The notes: a model not told the origin generated them from the sequence alone. Shown: positions 37,377 to 45,840, counted from the first letter of the stretch. The stretch is 64,000 nt of DNA from Bacteroidota bacterium (GCA_947460595.1 CANHGS010000003.1:178707-242706), one strand, 5' to 3'. Numbers and translations are program-made.

Positions 37377-38684
37377 ATGAGCAGTTTTGAAGTGATTGGA
37401 GGCAATCAACTCAAAGGTTCCATTGAACCCCAGGGTGCCAAGAACGAAGCTTTGCAGATTATCTCTGCCGTACTGCTCACTGATCAGTTAGTGACCATTA
37501 CCAATATTCCAGACATTCTTGACGTAAACCTGCTCATAGAGTTATTGGAAGATATTGGTGTCAAGACCAATCGCGTAAGCCGAGACACTTGTACGTTTCA
37601 GGCTGATAATATTAATGTAGACTTTCTAGCATCAGAAGCATTTAGAAAAAAAGGCGGAAGACTGCGTGGCTCTGTGATGCTTGCTGGGCCAATGCTTGCG
37701 CGATTTAAACGTGCCTATATTCCCAAACCAGGCGGAGACAAAATTGGCCGTAGGCGATTAGATACCCATATCATTGGATTTGAAAAATTAGGCGCCAAAT
37801 TTGAATACGATGAGGAGCATAGTTGTTTCCGTTTAAGCTCTCCCCAATTAAAGGGATGCTTTATGTGTTTGGACGAACCCTCTGTTACCGGCACTGCCAA
37901 TATTTTAATGGCAGCTGTTTTAGCGCAGGACACCACTACTATTTATAACGCAGCATGCGAACCTTATATTCAACAACTTTGCAAAATGCTGACCCGGATG
38001 GGTGCACGTATCAGCGGCATCAGCAGTAATTTATTGGTGGTTGAAGGGGTTGAAAAACTAAGTGGTACTGAGCATCGCATGTTGCCCGATATGATTGAGA
38101 TAGGCAGTTTTATTGGACTAGCCGCCATGACCCAAAGTGAGATCACCATCAAGAATGCGGGTGTGGAACACTTAGGCGTGATCCCTGAAAAGTTTCAGCA
38201 ACTGGGTATTCAATTAGCCATTCAGGGCGATGATATTTATATACCTGCACAAGATTCCTATCAGGTGCAAACCTTTATGGATGGGGGCATCCTCACCATT
38301 TATGATCATCCTTGGCCAGGTTTTACCCCAGACTTATTGAGCATTGTGATTGTGGTAGCTACCCAAGCCATTGGATCTGTATTGGTGCACCAGAAAATGT
38401 TTGAAAGCCGCTTGTTTTTTGTAGACAAACTCATAGACATGGGTGCGCAAATTATTCTCTGTGATCCGCATAGGGCAACGGTCATAGGGCTTGGACGCAA
38501 ACAATCATTACGCGGCATTACTATGAGTAGTCCAGATATTCGTGCGGGTCAGGCATTGTTAATTGCAGCACTCAGTGCCGAGGGAAAAAGTACCATTCAA
38601 AATATTGAACAGATAGACAGGGGTTATCAGCGCATTGATGAACGCTTACGCGCACTCGGTGCTAATATTAAAAGGGTTCCTTAG
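37377..38684 (+). CDS. murA: UDP-N-acetylglucosamine 1-carboxyvinyltransferase, Asp-type
   Basis: First committed step of peptidoglycan synthesis: PEP + UDP-GlcNAc. 435 residues with GAKNEALQIISA near the N terminus (catalytic Lys-Asn) and RGSVMLAGPMLAR. At the position of the Cys115 loop (GGCAIGxRPVDLH) the sequence reads GGDKIGRRRLDTH, so Asp121 replaces the fosfomycin-alkylated Cys. This substitution confers intrinsic fosfomycin resistance in other bacteria. Stop overlaps the 3' end of a convergent small gene. Confidence 0.95.
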   Translation: MSSFEVIGGNQLKGSIEPQGAKNEALQIISAVLLTDQLVTITNIPDILDVNLLIELLEDIGVKTNRVSRDTCTFQADNINVDFLASEAFRKKGGRLRGSVMLAGPMLARFKRAYIPKPGGDKIGRRRLDTHIIGFEKLGAKFEYDEEHSCFRLSSPQLKGCFMCLDEPSVTGTANILMAAVLAQDTTTIYNAACEPYIQQLCKMLTRMGARISGISSNLLVVEGVEKLSGTEHRMLPDMIEIGSFIGLAAMTQSEITIKNAGVEHLGVIPEKFQQLGIQLAIQGDDIYIPAQDSYQVQTFMDGGILTIYDHPWPGFTPDLLSIVIVVATQAIGSVLVHQKMFESRLFFVDKLIDMGAQIILCDPHRATVIGLGRKQSLRGITMSSPDIRAGQALLIAALSAEGKSTIQNIEQIDRGYQRIDERLRALGANIKRVP

Positions 38685-38929
38685 TTTTTATTGCAAACAA
38701 ATAAGAAAGCTCGGTTGGGATAATCGCGCAGCATCTGCTGCATCTTCATGGGGTTTCTAATAATCTTGTATCTGTTGAGGTCTATTAGCTCATTGGCTTT
38801 GCAAAACTGGTCCCAGCACTCAATATTGCTCAGCACTTTGTTCAAGCGCAGCAATTGCGTATCCAACTCCTCCTGTGTTAGTGGACCCTGATGACTCAGG
38901 ACCAACAAATCCCTGTTTTTTGCACTCAT
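38681..38929 (-). CDS. Small protein of unknown function (82 aa)
   Basis: 82 residues, soluble, Leu/Asn/Gln-rich (TQEELDTQLLRLNKVLSNIE, then DLNRYKIIRNPMKMQQML). No domain recognised. The 3' end overlaps murA by 4 nt in convergent orientation. It lies 3 nt after a small lipoprotein gene, so the two are probably co-transcribed. Moderate confidence that it is real, based on good amino-acid composition and tight packing. Confidence 0.6.
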   Translation of the reverse strand: MSAKNRDLLVLSHQGPLTQEELDTQLLRLNKVLSNIECWDQFCKANELIDLNRYKIIRNPMKMQQMLRDYPNRAFLFVCNKN

Positions 38930-38932
38930 AGC

Positions 38933-39067
38933 TTATTGCCTTTCATTCCATTTATGGGGCGGACAACCACATCCATTGGCTCTTCTACTCTTAGCAGAAG
39001 CGCAAGAAACGCTGACCATTGAAATCAATAACAGTAAAACAATTAATTGGTTTATTTTGGGACGCAT
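38933..39067 (-). CDS. Very small Cys-rich lipoprotein (44 aa)
   Basis: From ATG 39065-39067: signal peptide MRPKINQLIVLLLLISMV with lipobox SVSC, then CASAKSRRANGCGCPPHKWNERQ-like mature part of about 24 residues containing a CGCP motif. Longer in-frame extensions overlap the divergent glycosyltransferase and are rejected. Function unknown. Confidence 0.6.
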   Translation of the reverse strand: MRPKINQLIVLLLLISMVSVSCASAKSRRANGCGCPPHKWNERQ

Positions 39068-39118
39068 AATAGCACTAAATTCAGGAATCGGTCTTAGAAA
39101 ACCAATCAAATATTTCAA

Positions 39119-40231
39119 TTGTTTGATAATATTAACATAGAACGCGTACTGGTTGCCCCACTGGATTGGGGGCTTGGCCATGCTACGCGTTGTATTCCTA
39201 TTATCAAAGCCCTTCAGGAATTAGGCAAGACCGTATTGTTGGCTGGCGATGGACCCCCTGCCCAATTATTGCAAACCGAATTTCCGGCGCTGACCCATTT
39301 ACCACTTAAGGGTTACCAAATTAGTTACGCCAAAACCGGATGGGGGTTACCTTGGCAAATGTTGTCACAGGCACCAACTATTTTCCAGACTATTAAAGAT
39401 GAGCACGCATGGCTAGATGCCATGATAGAAGAACAGCAAATAGACTTGGTTATCTCCGATAATCGCTACGGGCTTTATTCCAAAAAAATTCCCTGCGTGT
39501 TGATCACCCACCAGCTCGCCATCAAAATGCCCTTTGCATGGCTAGAGCGGCATGTACAAAAGATTCACTATTCACTAATTAATCGCTTTCATACTTGTTG
39601 GGTGCCGGATGCCAAGGGCCCACAGAATCTAGGTGGAGATTTATCACATCCAATGAAAATGCCGGCCATACCTGTGAAATGGATGGGGCTGCTATCGCGA
39701 TTTGAAAAGTTAAATCAATCTTCGGATTCTTTTAAATACAAATATTGTTTTTTGCTATCAGGACCTGAGCCACAAAGAACATTATTAGAAACAATCATTT
39801 TAAATAATATCAAAGACGTCCTTGAACCGATGGTCCTTGTTCGTGGATTACCATCAACTTCCGATTCAAAACAAATAAAAAATAGTTCTCTAAAAATTCT
39901 CCATCACTTACCGGCAACTGAATTAGCTCAAGTAATTTTGTCTAGCGAATGGATCATTTGCCGTAGTGGCTATTCCACATTAATGGACTTAGCGGCGTTG
40001 CGTAAAAACGCCATTTTGATTCCCACACCTGGGCAAACCGAGCAGGCATATTTGGCGCAACAATTAGCTGCACAGGGTATAGCAACTACTGTTGCACAAG
40101 CAAGATTTTCTTTAAGCGAATCCATTGCGCAAGCAAAAAAATTAAGCGCGGATTCAAGGGCTTCAAAAGAATTACCTTTTTTCAACACAAATATGTTGCA
40201 AGGATTGCTCTTGGCAATAGAAAGCCTGTAG
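39119..40231 (+). CDS. MurG/GT28-like glycosyltransferase
   Basis: About 370 residues. VLVAPLDWGLGHATRCIPII is the N-terminal donor/acceptor glycine loop of GT-B enzymes, and ILSSEWIICRSGYSTLMDLAAL with PTPGQTEQAYLAQQL is the GT28 C-terminal nucleotide-sugar site. Probably transfers a sugar to a lipid or envelope acceptor; donor and acceptor unknown. The only good start is TTG at 39119, with no in-frame ATG before the conserved motif. Its stop codon forms part of the -7 element of the next gene. Confidence 0.75.
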   Translation: MFDNINIERVLVAPLDWGLGHATRCIPIIKALQELGKTVLLAGDGPPAQLLQTEFPALTHLPLKGYQISYAKTGWGLPWQMLSQAPTIFQTIKDEHAWLDAMIEEQQIDLVISDNRYGLYSKKIPCVLITHQLAIKMPFAWLERHVQKIHYSLINRFHTCWVPDAKGPQNLGGDLSHPMKMPAIPVKWMGLLSRFEKLNQSSDSFKYKYCFLLSGPEPQRTLLETIILNNIKDVLEPMVLVRGLPSTSDSKQIKNSSLKILHHLPATELAQVILSSEWIICRSGYSTLMDLAALRKNAILIPTPGQTEQAYLAQQLAAQGIATTVAQARFSLSESIAQAKKLSADSRASKELPFFNTNMLQGLLLAIESL

Positions 40232-40236
40232 TTTTG
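40205..40236 (+). promoter_or_regulatory. Promoter of the DMT transporter inside the upstream gene
   Basis: TTG (40205-40207), 21 nt, TAGTTTTG (40229-40236): exact -7 consensus whose TAG is the glycosyltransferase stop codon. The ATG lies at 40244, so the 5' leader would be only a few bases. Confidence 0.6.
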
Positions 40237-40243
40237 TGGCCGA

Positions 40244-41155
40244 ATGGAAAGAAATACCAAGGCTCACTTGGCAGTATTAGGTGCCAATATCATTTTTGCC
40301 ATTAGTTATTCTGTTGTCAAATACCTCACCCCTGGCGTGATGCATCCTTATGCACTTAATGCCGTTCGGATTTTGGTGAGTCTGGTTTTTTTCTGGGGTC
40401 TCTTTGCGCTTAAACCCTCTAGGGCTGGGATTGATAGAAAAGATATTCCCCGTTTTTTGGCCTGTGCCGCCACGGGAGCCATGATCAATCAATTGATGTT
40501 TATCAAAGGCGTGTCTCTTACCACACCCATTCATAGTTCCCTGCTCTCACTTTGTACACCCATCTTTATTACATTTATAGCAGCATGGCTGATCAAAGAA
40601 ATGTTGAGTTGGCTGAAAATCCTGGGATTGGTATTTGGCGTAGGTGGATCACTCTTATTAATCCTCACCAAAGAACAACAGACAACGGTTGGTAGTAATA
40701 TTATTCTGGGCGATGTTATGGTCATGATCAACGCCATTTCTTATGCTTTTTATTTGGTCATGGTGCGTCCCTTGATGGCCAAGTATTCCGCCATACATGT
40801 TTTGCGTTGGGTCTTCACTTTTGGTACGGTACTGATATTGCCCTTTACGCTGGGCGATTTTGTAGACACTGATTGGTCTGCCTTTGCCTTTGGACACTGG
40901 GTAGCACTGGCATTTATAGCCATTGGCGCCACCTGTTTGGCTTATCTGTTTAATGTGTACGGGATTTCTGTGATTGGACCATCGGCCACCGGCACTTATA
41001 TCTATACCCAACCCATATTTGCCGCTATTATTGCTATCTTGTTTGCGGGTGAACATTTTAGTTGGATCAAGTTATTAGCTGCTGCCTGCATTTTTACAGG
41101 AGTCTTTTTAGCCAATTATAAACGAAGTGTTCCAGAAACCGTGGTGGAAGATTAA
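40244..41155 (+). CDS. EamA-family drug/metabolite transporter
   Basis: 303 residues with ten hydrophobic segments in two EamA repeats (first from AVLGANIIFAISYSVVKYLT, second from ILGDVMVMINAISYAFYLVM). Inner-membrane exporter or importer of small metabolites; substrate not predictable. It appears to have its own promoter. Confidence 0.88.
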   Translation: MERNTKAHLAVLGANIIFAISYSVVKYLTPGVMHPYALNAVRILVSLVFFWGLFALKPSRAGIDRKDIPRFLACAATGAMINQLMFIKGVSLTTPIHSSLLSLCTPIFITFIAAWLIKEMLSWLKILGLVFGVGGSLLLILTKEQQTTVGSNIILGDVMVMINAISYAFYLVMVRPLMAKYSAIHVLRWVFTFGTVLILPFTLGDFVDTDWSAFAFGHWVALAFIAIGATCLAYLFNVYGISVIGPSATGTYIYTQPIFAAIIAILFAGEHFSWIKLLAAACIFTGVFLANYKRSVPETVVED

Positions 41156-41172
41156 CCGACTCCCCCCTAACA

Positions 41173-41286
41173 ACAAACCTACCCATTTTCACATCCCACT
41201 CCCCCTGTCCACAAACCTACTCATCTTCACAACCCACTCCCACTGTCAACAAACCTACTCATCTTCACAACCTACTCCCCCTACCC
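41173..41286. repeat. 38-bp tandem repeat, three copies
   Basis: Three consecutive 38-bp units starting at 41173, 41211 and 41249, each opening ACAAACCTAC and containing a TTCACA segment and a CCCACTCC-type block. The array fills the gap between two convergent genes and overlaps the sixA stop codon. C/T-rich on the plus strand. Confidence 0.9.
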
Positions 41287-41772
41287 ATTTTTTGGACAGT
41301 CAAAGAACCAGAACAATTTTTCAACCTCCGCAAACTCAGTCCAATATTTAATGGGAATATTGATGGCGTAGATGCCGCAAGTGGGCATATCATCAATACG
41401 GGTATCGGTGAGTTCGTTTACAAAATCAGTGATGCCGGGGTTATGAGAAAAAATGGCAACTGTGTTAAGCTTGTCATCCAGCTCTCGAATAATCTCATAG
41501 AACACATGAGCTGGGGCATGATACAATTTATCAAAACTGATAATGGCCGTTTTTTTAATCTCCTGCGATTTGGCAAAATATTCTGCTGTACTAAAAGCCC
41601 TTCTAGCCGTACTAGAAACAATGGCGTCCAGTTTGATGCCCCTCTCCAAAATCCGATGCGCCATTTCAGGGGCATCGCGCTCACCACGTTCATTTAGCGG
41701 ACGGTCAAAATCGCCCAATAAATTGTTGTTCCAACTGCTCTTGGCGTGGCGGATAATCAATAATCGCTTCAT
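41281..41772 (-). CDS. SixA-type histidine phosphatase
   Basis: 163 residues. RHAKSSW at the N terminus gives the catalytic RHG-equivalent (RHA) of the SixA branch, with DFDRPLNERGERDAP, and the second His in IFSHNPGITDFV. E. coli SixA dephosphorylates the HPt domain of ArcB or PtsN-type proteins; the target here is unknown. Divergent from selU. Confidence 0.88.
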   Translation of the reverse strand: MKRLLIIRHAKSSWNNNLLGDFDRPLNERGERDAPEMAHRILERGIKLDAIVSSTARRAFSTAEYFAKSQEIKKTAIISFDKLYHAPAHVFYEIIRELDDKLNTVAIFSHNPGITDFVNELTDTRIDDMPTCGIYAINIPIKYWTEFAEVEKLFWFFDCPKNG

Positions 41773-41798
41773 GCGGAAAAGTTACAATAAACTAGACT

Positions 41799-41806
41799 TA
41801 CATTTG
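41799..41806 (+). promoter_or_regulatory. Putative -7 element of selU
   Basis: TACATTTG, exact consensus, ends 5 nt before the selU ATG at 41812, which predicts a leaderless or nearly leaderless transcript. No convincing -33 element is visible. Confidence 0.4.
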
Positions 41807-41811
41807 TATTC

Positions 41812-43017
41812 ATGGCAGCAAAAAGAGTAGGTCTTGCAGAATTTTTAACACTGGCAAAAACACATCCCTTATTAGATGTGCGCAGCCCGGGTGAATACCT
41901 ACACGCGCATATTCCTGGTGCACTAAGTCTACCCCTGTTCAGCGATGAAGAAAGAAAAGTGGTGGGTACGGCTTATAAGCAACAGAGCAAACAAGTAGCC
42001 ATTAAAATTGGTCTGAAATATTTTGGCGTGAAAATGGTAGAGATGGTGGAGACCGTTGAAGCTATGTTTAAAGATTTGAATCCTACAAAATCAGGATCCA
42101 ATAAATCATCTTCCCAATCATCTAAAATAAGTCCTCAGAAATCAGATCAAAGCTCCAACACCAACATTCCTTTTTCTCAATCATCCCAAACCACCCAATC
42201 AACATTAAATACACCCACATTTATCTCAAAAATTGTTTTGGTGCATTGTTGGCGCGGGGGTATGAGAAGCGCCGGTGTGGCCTGGTTGCTGGATTTGTAT
42301 GGATACCAGGTCTATACCTTGCAAGGCGGCTACAAAGCATACAGGGGTTGGGTGTTGGAGCAATTTGAAAAAGGGTATCCCATACAGATTTTGGGTGGAT
42401 ACACGGGCTCAGGTAAAACCGAAGTATTAAAAGCACTGGCCAACAAGTCCGAATGCGTAATAGACTTAGAAGGATTAGCTGGACACAAGGGTTCTGCATT
42501 TGGGAATATGGGATTGCCCTTACAACCATCGCAGGAGATGTTTGAAAATAAATTGGCTCAGGCGTTAGCAAATACTTCTCAAACAGAAGATATTGAAAAA
42601 TCCTCTCCAAGATGTATATGGATGGAAGACGAGAGTCAGCGCATTGGAACAGTAATTATTCCAACAGTCTTGTACCAAAAGATGCGAGAAAAAAAAGTCT
42701 TCTTTTTGGATATTCCTTTTGAATCAAGATTGGATTATATCTGCATTCATTATGGAAAGTTTTCAAAAGATCAGTTGATCAATGCCATCATACGAATTAA
42801 GAAAAAACTAGGGGGCTTAGAAACCAAAACTGCTATCAACGCTTTGGTAGAGGACGATGTTCGCTCATCCTTCCGCGTACTCTTGCAGTACTACGATAAA
42901 TTATACAGTAAGGGACTTGAGCGCAACCGCGAAAATCCCAGTTCACTAGTAACCCGCATAGATGCTCCAGTGGTGAATGACCAGGCCAATGCAGCGTTGG
43001 TGCAAGCTCAGCAATAA
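41812..43017 (+). CDS. selU: tRNA 2-selenouridine / geranyl-2-thiouridine synthase with linker insertion
   Basis: 401 residues. Rhodanese domain (LLDVRSPGEYLHAHIPGA, catalytic Cys in VHCWRGGMRSAG, C146) then a P-loop ATPase-like domain (GGYTGSGKT, 195-203) and DLEGLAGHKGSAFG, as in SelU/MnmH, which converts 2-thiouridine to 2-selenouridine at the tRNA wobble position. Between residues about 88 and 137, inside the rhodanese domain, lies a Ser/Thr/Gln/Asn-rich low-complexity insertion not expected in the family. Whether the cell makes selenophosphate (selD) is not shown here. Confidence 0.9.
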   Translation: MAAKRVGLAEFLTLAKTHPLLDVRSPGEYLHAHIPGALSLPLFSDEERKVVGTAYKQQSKQVAIKIGLKYFGVKMVEMVETVEAMFKDLNPTKSGSNKSSSQSSKISPQKSDQSSNTNIPFSQSSQTTQSTLNTPTFISKIVLVHCWRGGMRSAGVAWLLDLYGYQVYTLQGGYKAYRGWVLEQFEKGYPIQILGGYTGSGKTEVLKALANKSECVIDLEGLAGHKGSAFGNMGLPLQPSQEMFENKLAQALANTSQTEDIEKSSPRCIWMEDESQRIGTVIIPTVLYQKMREKKVFFLDIPFESRLDYICIHYGKFSKDQLINAIIRIKKKLGGLETKTAINALVEDDVRSSFRVLLQYYDKLYSKGLERNRENPSSLVTRIDAPVVNDQANAALVQAQQ

Positions 43018-43235
43018 AGAGTTAAACAGTTTCCTCAAAAGAAAATTCAAAATATATTCCAAAACTGTTGGGTCTGCAAAGAAACTAGGAAGAAAATTCG
43101 GAAGATCAACATCAGAGAATGCCTGACTTACCTGAACTAATTGGAATTTTCAAAAATCTACATCACCCACTCGGCGTATCTGCTAAGTAGAGGTGGGTGA
43201 CCACAGTCATTTTTTGAACTTTTAAAAAAGGGTCT

Positions 43236-43263
43236 TTTTTTATACTAGATTGAGTATAAATTG
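43236..43263. other. Palindromic 11-6-11 site, left copy
   Basis: TTTATACT (43239-43246), centre AGATTG, AGTATAAA (43253-43260). The 8-bp arms match exactly and extend imperfectly to 11 bp. The same arm core recurs at 43783-43810 with a different centre. Confidence 0.6.
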
Positions 43264-43415
43264 AAGGCCAATTAAAATCTGAGTTTTGTACCAGTCTTAC
43301 TGAACCAATTTGGGAAATTGAAAAGGGTTAATTGATAATTATACCCCAAGGGTACACTAAAGAAATAGAGCGTACACTAAATAATAGATCAGTAAAGAAA
43401 TTTAATTATCTAACA

Positions 43416-43660
43416 CCTAATCAAGTGCTACATCAAAAAATTGCACTTATTGCTTGAACTTTCAACCTAATCAAGTGCTACAACAAAATTGTACTTATTA
43501 ATTGAACTTTCAACCTAATCAAGTGCTACATCAAAAAATTGAACTTATTAATTGAACTTTCAACCTAATCAAGTGCTACAACAAAATTGTACTTATTACT
43601 TGAACTTCCAACCTAATCAAGTGCTACATCAAAAAATTGCACTTATTGCTTGAACTTACA
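43416..43660. repeat. Five-unit tandem array with alternating 50- and 48-bp units
   Basis: Units start at 43416, 43466, 43514, 43564 and 43612, each with CCTAATCAAGTGCTACA. Units 1, 3 and 5 continue TCAAAAAATTG, and units 2 and 4 continue ACAAAATTGT, giving a 98-bp higher-order period. Each unit ends ACTTATT-nn-TTGAACTT; AAGTGC/GCACTT can pair within units 1 and 5. No unique spacers are present. Confidence 0.95.
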
Positions 43661-43782
43661 TTTAAAAAAAGGAAAACAAAAATAGTAACCTGTTCAAATC
43701 AAATACAAAATGTCAATTCCTTCTCAAGCCACTCTAAAAAATCAAATTATTTATAAGAAAATCTCGGAGAAAATGACAGGCT

Positions 43783-43810
43783 ATTTTTATACTCGTTCTA
43801 GTATAAAAAT
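43783..43810. other. Palindromic 11-6-11 site, right copy
   Basis: ATTTTTATACT (43783-43793), centre CGTTCT, AGTATAAAAAT (43800-43810): perfect 11-bp inverted arms around 6 bp, 28 bp in total, the geometry of Xer/tyrosine-recombinase core sites. Sequence does not match the known dif core by eye. Confidence 0.65.
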
Positions 43811-43897
43811 GGGCTAAAATATTTTTTCTCAAAAACTAAGTACTGTGAGCGGAAGTAGCGCAGTGTTAAAAGCTCAGATTTTCAGTTTTGGATTTAA

Positions 43898-45082
43898 TCA
43901 TGCTTGGAAATAAAAAGATTTTATGGTGAGCCCGCCCATATAGCTCATCACAATGACAACTAACCAACCCACGGCCGTTAAAATACCGGAATGCTTATAA
44001 GTGCCTACCAGTGCGGATTTTCGAGAAACCAATAACATAATGGCTAGCGCAATGGGTAGGATCAGCCCATTGAGCGCGCCAACGGTCACCAGAATCTTTA
44101 CGGGATTTCCAATGATCATAAAAGCTAGGGTAGAAAAGACAATAAATCCGCTAATCAACCAACGTTCGTTTTTGGCAATCCATGGATGAAAGGTTTTTAA
44201 AAAAGAAACGGAAGTGTATGCGGCACCAACCACTGAAGTAATAGCAGCACACCACATGACTACGCCAAAAAATCGATATCCCATTTCTCCGGCAGCTGCG
44301 CGAAAAACGGATGCTGGTGGATTACTCATGTCTAATTGCACGCCCTGCATAATCACACCAAGGGCTGCTAAAAACAAAACAAATCGCATCACTGCAGTGA
44401 CCAAGATTCCTGTTACGGCACTCTTATTTACAGATGGCAATTGGGCTTCTCCGGAAATGCCCGCGTCTAATAATCTATGCCCTCCTGCAAAACAAATATA
44501 TCCACCAACAGTGCCTCCTACAAGGGTTACAATAGCCGTGCTACTGATGATCTCGGGTACAAAACTATGTTGTAAAGCATCGCCCAATGGTGGATGAGAA
44601 CTGAATGCCACATAAATGGTGAGTAGGATCATGAGGATACCCAATAGTTTGGCAAAAAGGTCCATCATCTTACCCGCTTCTTTCATCCAAAAAATCATGA
44701 GCGCAATCACGCAACTAAACAAAGCGCCATACGCCGTGTCCATGCCCGTTAGTACGTTTAATCCTAAACCGCATCCACCAATATTGCCAATATTAAATGC
44801 CAAGCCACCCAATAAAATTAATCCGGCCAATAGATAACCCAAACCGGGCAAGAGTTCGTTGGCCAAGTCTTGGGCGCGTTTTCCCGTTACCGCCAATACG
44901 CGCCAGATATTCATTTGCGCGCCAATGTCTAACAAAATAGAGATTACAATCACTAAGCCAAAACTGGAGAGTAATTGTTTGGTGAAGACCGTGGTTTGTG
45001 TTAGAAATCCTGGGCCAATGGCCGATGTGGCCATTAAGAATGCGGCTCCAGTTATAGCTGATGCGTTGGAAACTTTTTTCAC
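43898..45082 (-). CDS. YcsG-like NRAMP-superfamily transporter in a 5-oxoprolinase operon
   Basis: 394 residues with about 11 hydrophobic segments and NRAMP-type architecture. The metal-binding DPGN motif of TM1 reads SAIGPGFLTQT and the TM6 MPH motif is missing, so divalent metal transport is unlikely. Start codon overlaps the pxpA stop by 4 nt. B. subtilis ycsG, also NRAMP-like, sits in the same pxpA-containing cluster (ycsF-ycsG-ycsI-kipI-kipA). Uptake of 5-oxoproline or a related amino acid is the best inference. Confidence 0.8.
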   Translation of the reverse strand: MKKVSNASAITGAAFLMATSAIGPGFLTQTTVFTKQLLSSFGLVIVISILLDIGAQMNIWRVLAVTGKRAQDLANELLPGLGYLLAGLILLGGLAFNIGNIGGCGLGLNVLTGMDTAYGALFSCVIALMIFWMKEAGKMMDLFAKLLGILMILLTIYVAFSSHPPLGDALQHSFVPEIISSTAIVTLVGGTVGGYICFAGGHRLLDAGISGEAQLPSVNKSAVTGILVTAVMRFVLFLAALGVIMQGVQLDMSNPPASVFRAAAGEMGYRFFGVVMWCAAITSVVGAAYTSVSFLKTFHPWIAKNERWLISGFIVFSTLAFMIIGNPVKILVTVGALNGLILPIALAIMLLVSRKSALVGTYKHSGILTAVGWLVVIVMSYMGGLTIKSFYFQA

Positions 45083-45840
45083 TTCTTGGGGGAGACTTTG
45101 GGTGATTGAATGTTTATGTCAGCAGATGTTAGGGCCTGATTGATTTGTTGGGCAAATGAAACTGCATGAGGGCCATCGCCATGTATGCAAATGGTTTCAG
45201 CTGATAAGGAAACTATTTTTCCTGAAACTGCAGTAACATTTTGTTCTTGAATCATTTGCAAGACCTGCGCTAAAGAACTGGCTTGATCATGAATCATGGC
45301 ATTTGGTTGACTACGGGGTGTGAGGCTTCCATTGTCTTGATAGGTTCTGTCTGCAAATACTTCTGAAACCGTGCTTAATCCAAGGGCTTGCGCTTCACTG
45401 ATTAAATAACTACCGCTCAATCCATAAAAAATGAGTGCGGCGTCAAAATCTTTAGCTGCTTGGCATATGACGCGAGCCATAGTTGCATCGCGCGCAGCCA
45501 TATTGTATAAAGCCCCATGTGGTTTTACATGGTGCATGGCCACGGATGCTTCTTGCGTAATTCTTTGCATGAGTGCCAGCTGATCCCAAATCAATTGATA
45601 GAGTTCCTTTTCACTCAACTGCATTTCTGTGCGTCCAAAATTTTCCTTGTCTGCAAAGCCGGGATGCGCGCCAATGGAAACGCCGCTCTGTTTGGCCAGT
45701 GCAACGGTGGCGCGCATGATGGAATCATCGCCTGCATGATAGCCACAGGCAATATTGGCACTACTGATCAGGGGCATGAGCAGGGCGTCATTGTCCATAC
45801 CTTCACCCATATCGCAATTGAGGTCAATTTGTTTAGTCAT
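45079..45840 (-). CDS. pxpA: 5-oxoprolinase subunit A (LamB/YcsF family)
   Basis: About 253 residues from ATG 45838-45840; the in-frame extension of 24 codons overlaps pxpC. DLNCDMGEG, SANIACGYHAGD, GAHPGF, VKPHGALYN, EVFADRTYQDNGSLTPR and CIHGDGPHA are the YcsF signatures. With PxpB and PxpC it hydrolyses 5-oxoproline to glutamate using ATP. The start lies within the last codons of pxpC (8-nt overlap). Confidence 0.94.
   Translation of the reverse strand: MTKQIDLNCDMGEGMDNDALLMPLISSANIACGYHAGDDSIMRATVALAKQSGVSIGAHPGFADKENFGRTEMQLSEKELYQLIWDQLALMQRITQEASVAMHHVKPHGALYNMAARDATMARVICQAAKDFDAALIFYGLSGSYLISEAQALGLSTVSEVFADRTYQDNGSLTPRSQPNAMIHDQASSLAQVLQMIQEQNVTAVSGKIVSLSAETICIHGDGPHAVSFAQQINQALTSADINIQSPKVSPKK

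Larger units (their letters stand above)
43018..43897. other. 880-bp gene-free region with repeats and palindromes
   Basis: Lies between the convergent ends of selU and the NRAMP-like gene. From left: a hairpin TCACCCAC / GTGGGTGA (43163-43170, 43193-43200), an 11-6-11 palindromic site, two copies of GTACACTAAA near 43350-43380, the 50/48-bp array, and a second 11-6-11 palindrome. No plausible gene; the longest sensible small frame (43119-43190, 23 codons) is unsupported. Confidence 0.8.

Noticed and set aside
41127-41351. Plus-strand 74-aa ORF across the 38-bp repeats
   Set aside because: It is a translation of the tandem repeat and the antisense of sixA; composition is low-complexity.
43119-43190. 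23-codon ORF in the gene-free region
   Set aside because: Too short, no relatives recognised; the sequence also forms part of a hairpin at 43163-43200.
43416-43660. CRISPR array
   Set aside because: Units are 48-50 bp and the entire length repeats; there are no unique spacers, no leader and no cas genes.
43898-45082. Divalent metal (Mn/Fe) transporter function for the NRAMP-like protein
   Set aside because: The DPGN and MPH metal motifs are absent and the operon context points to an organic substrate.
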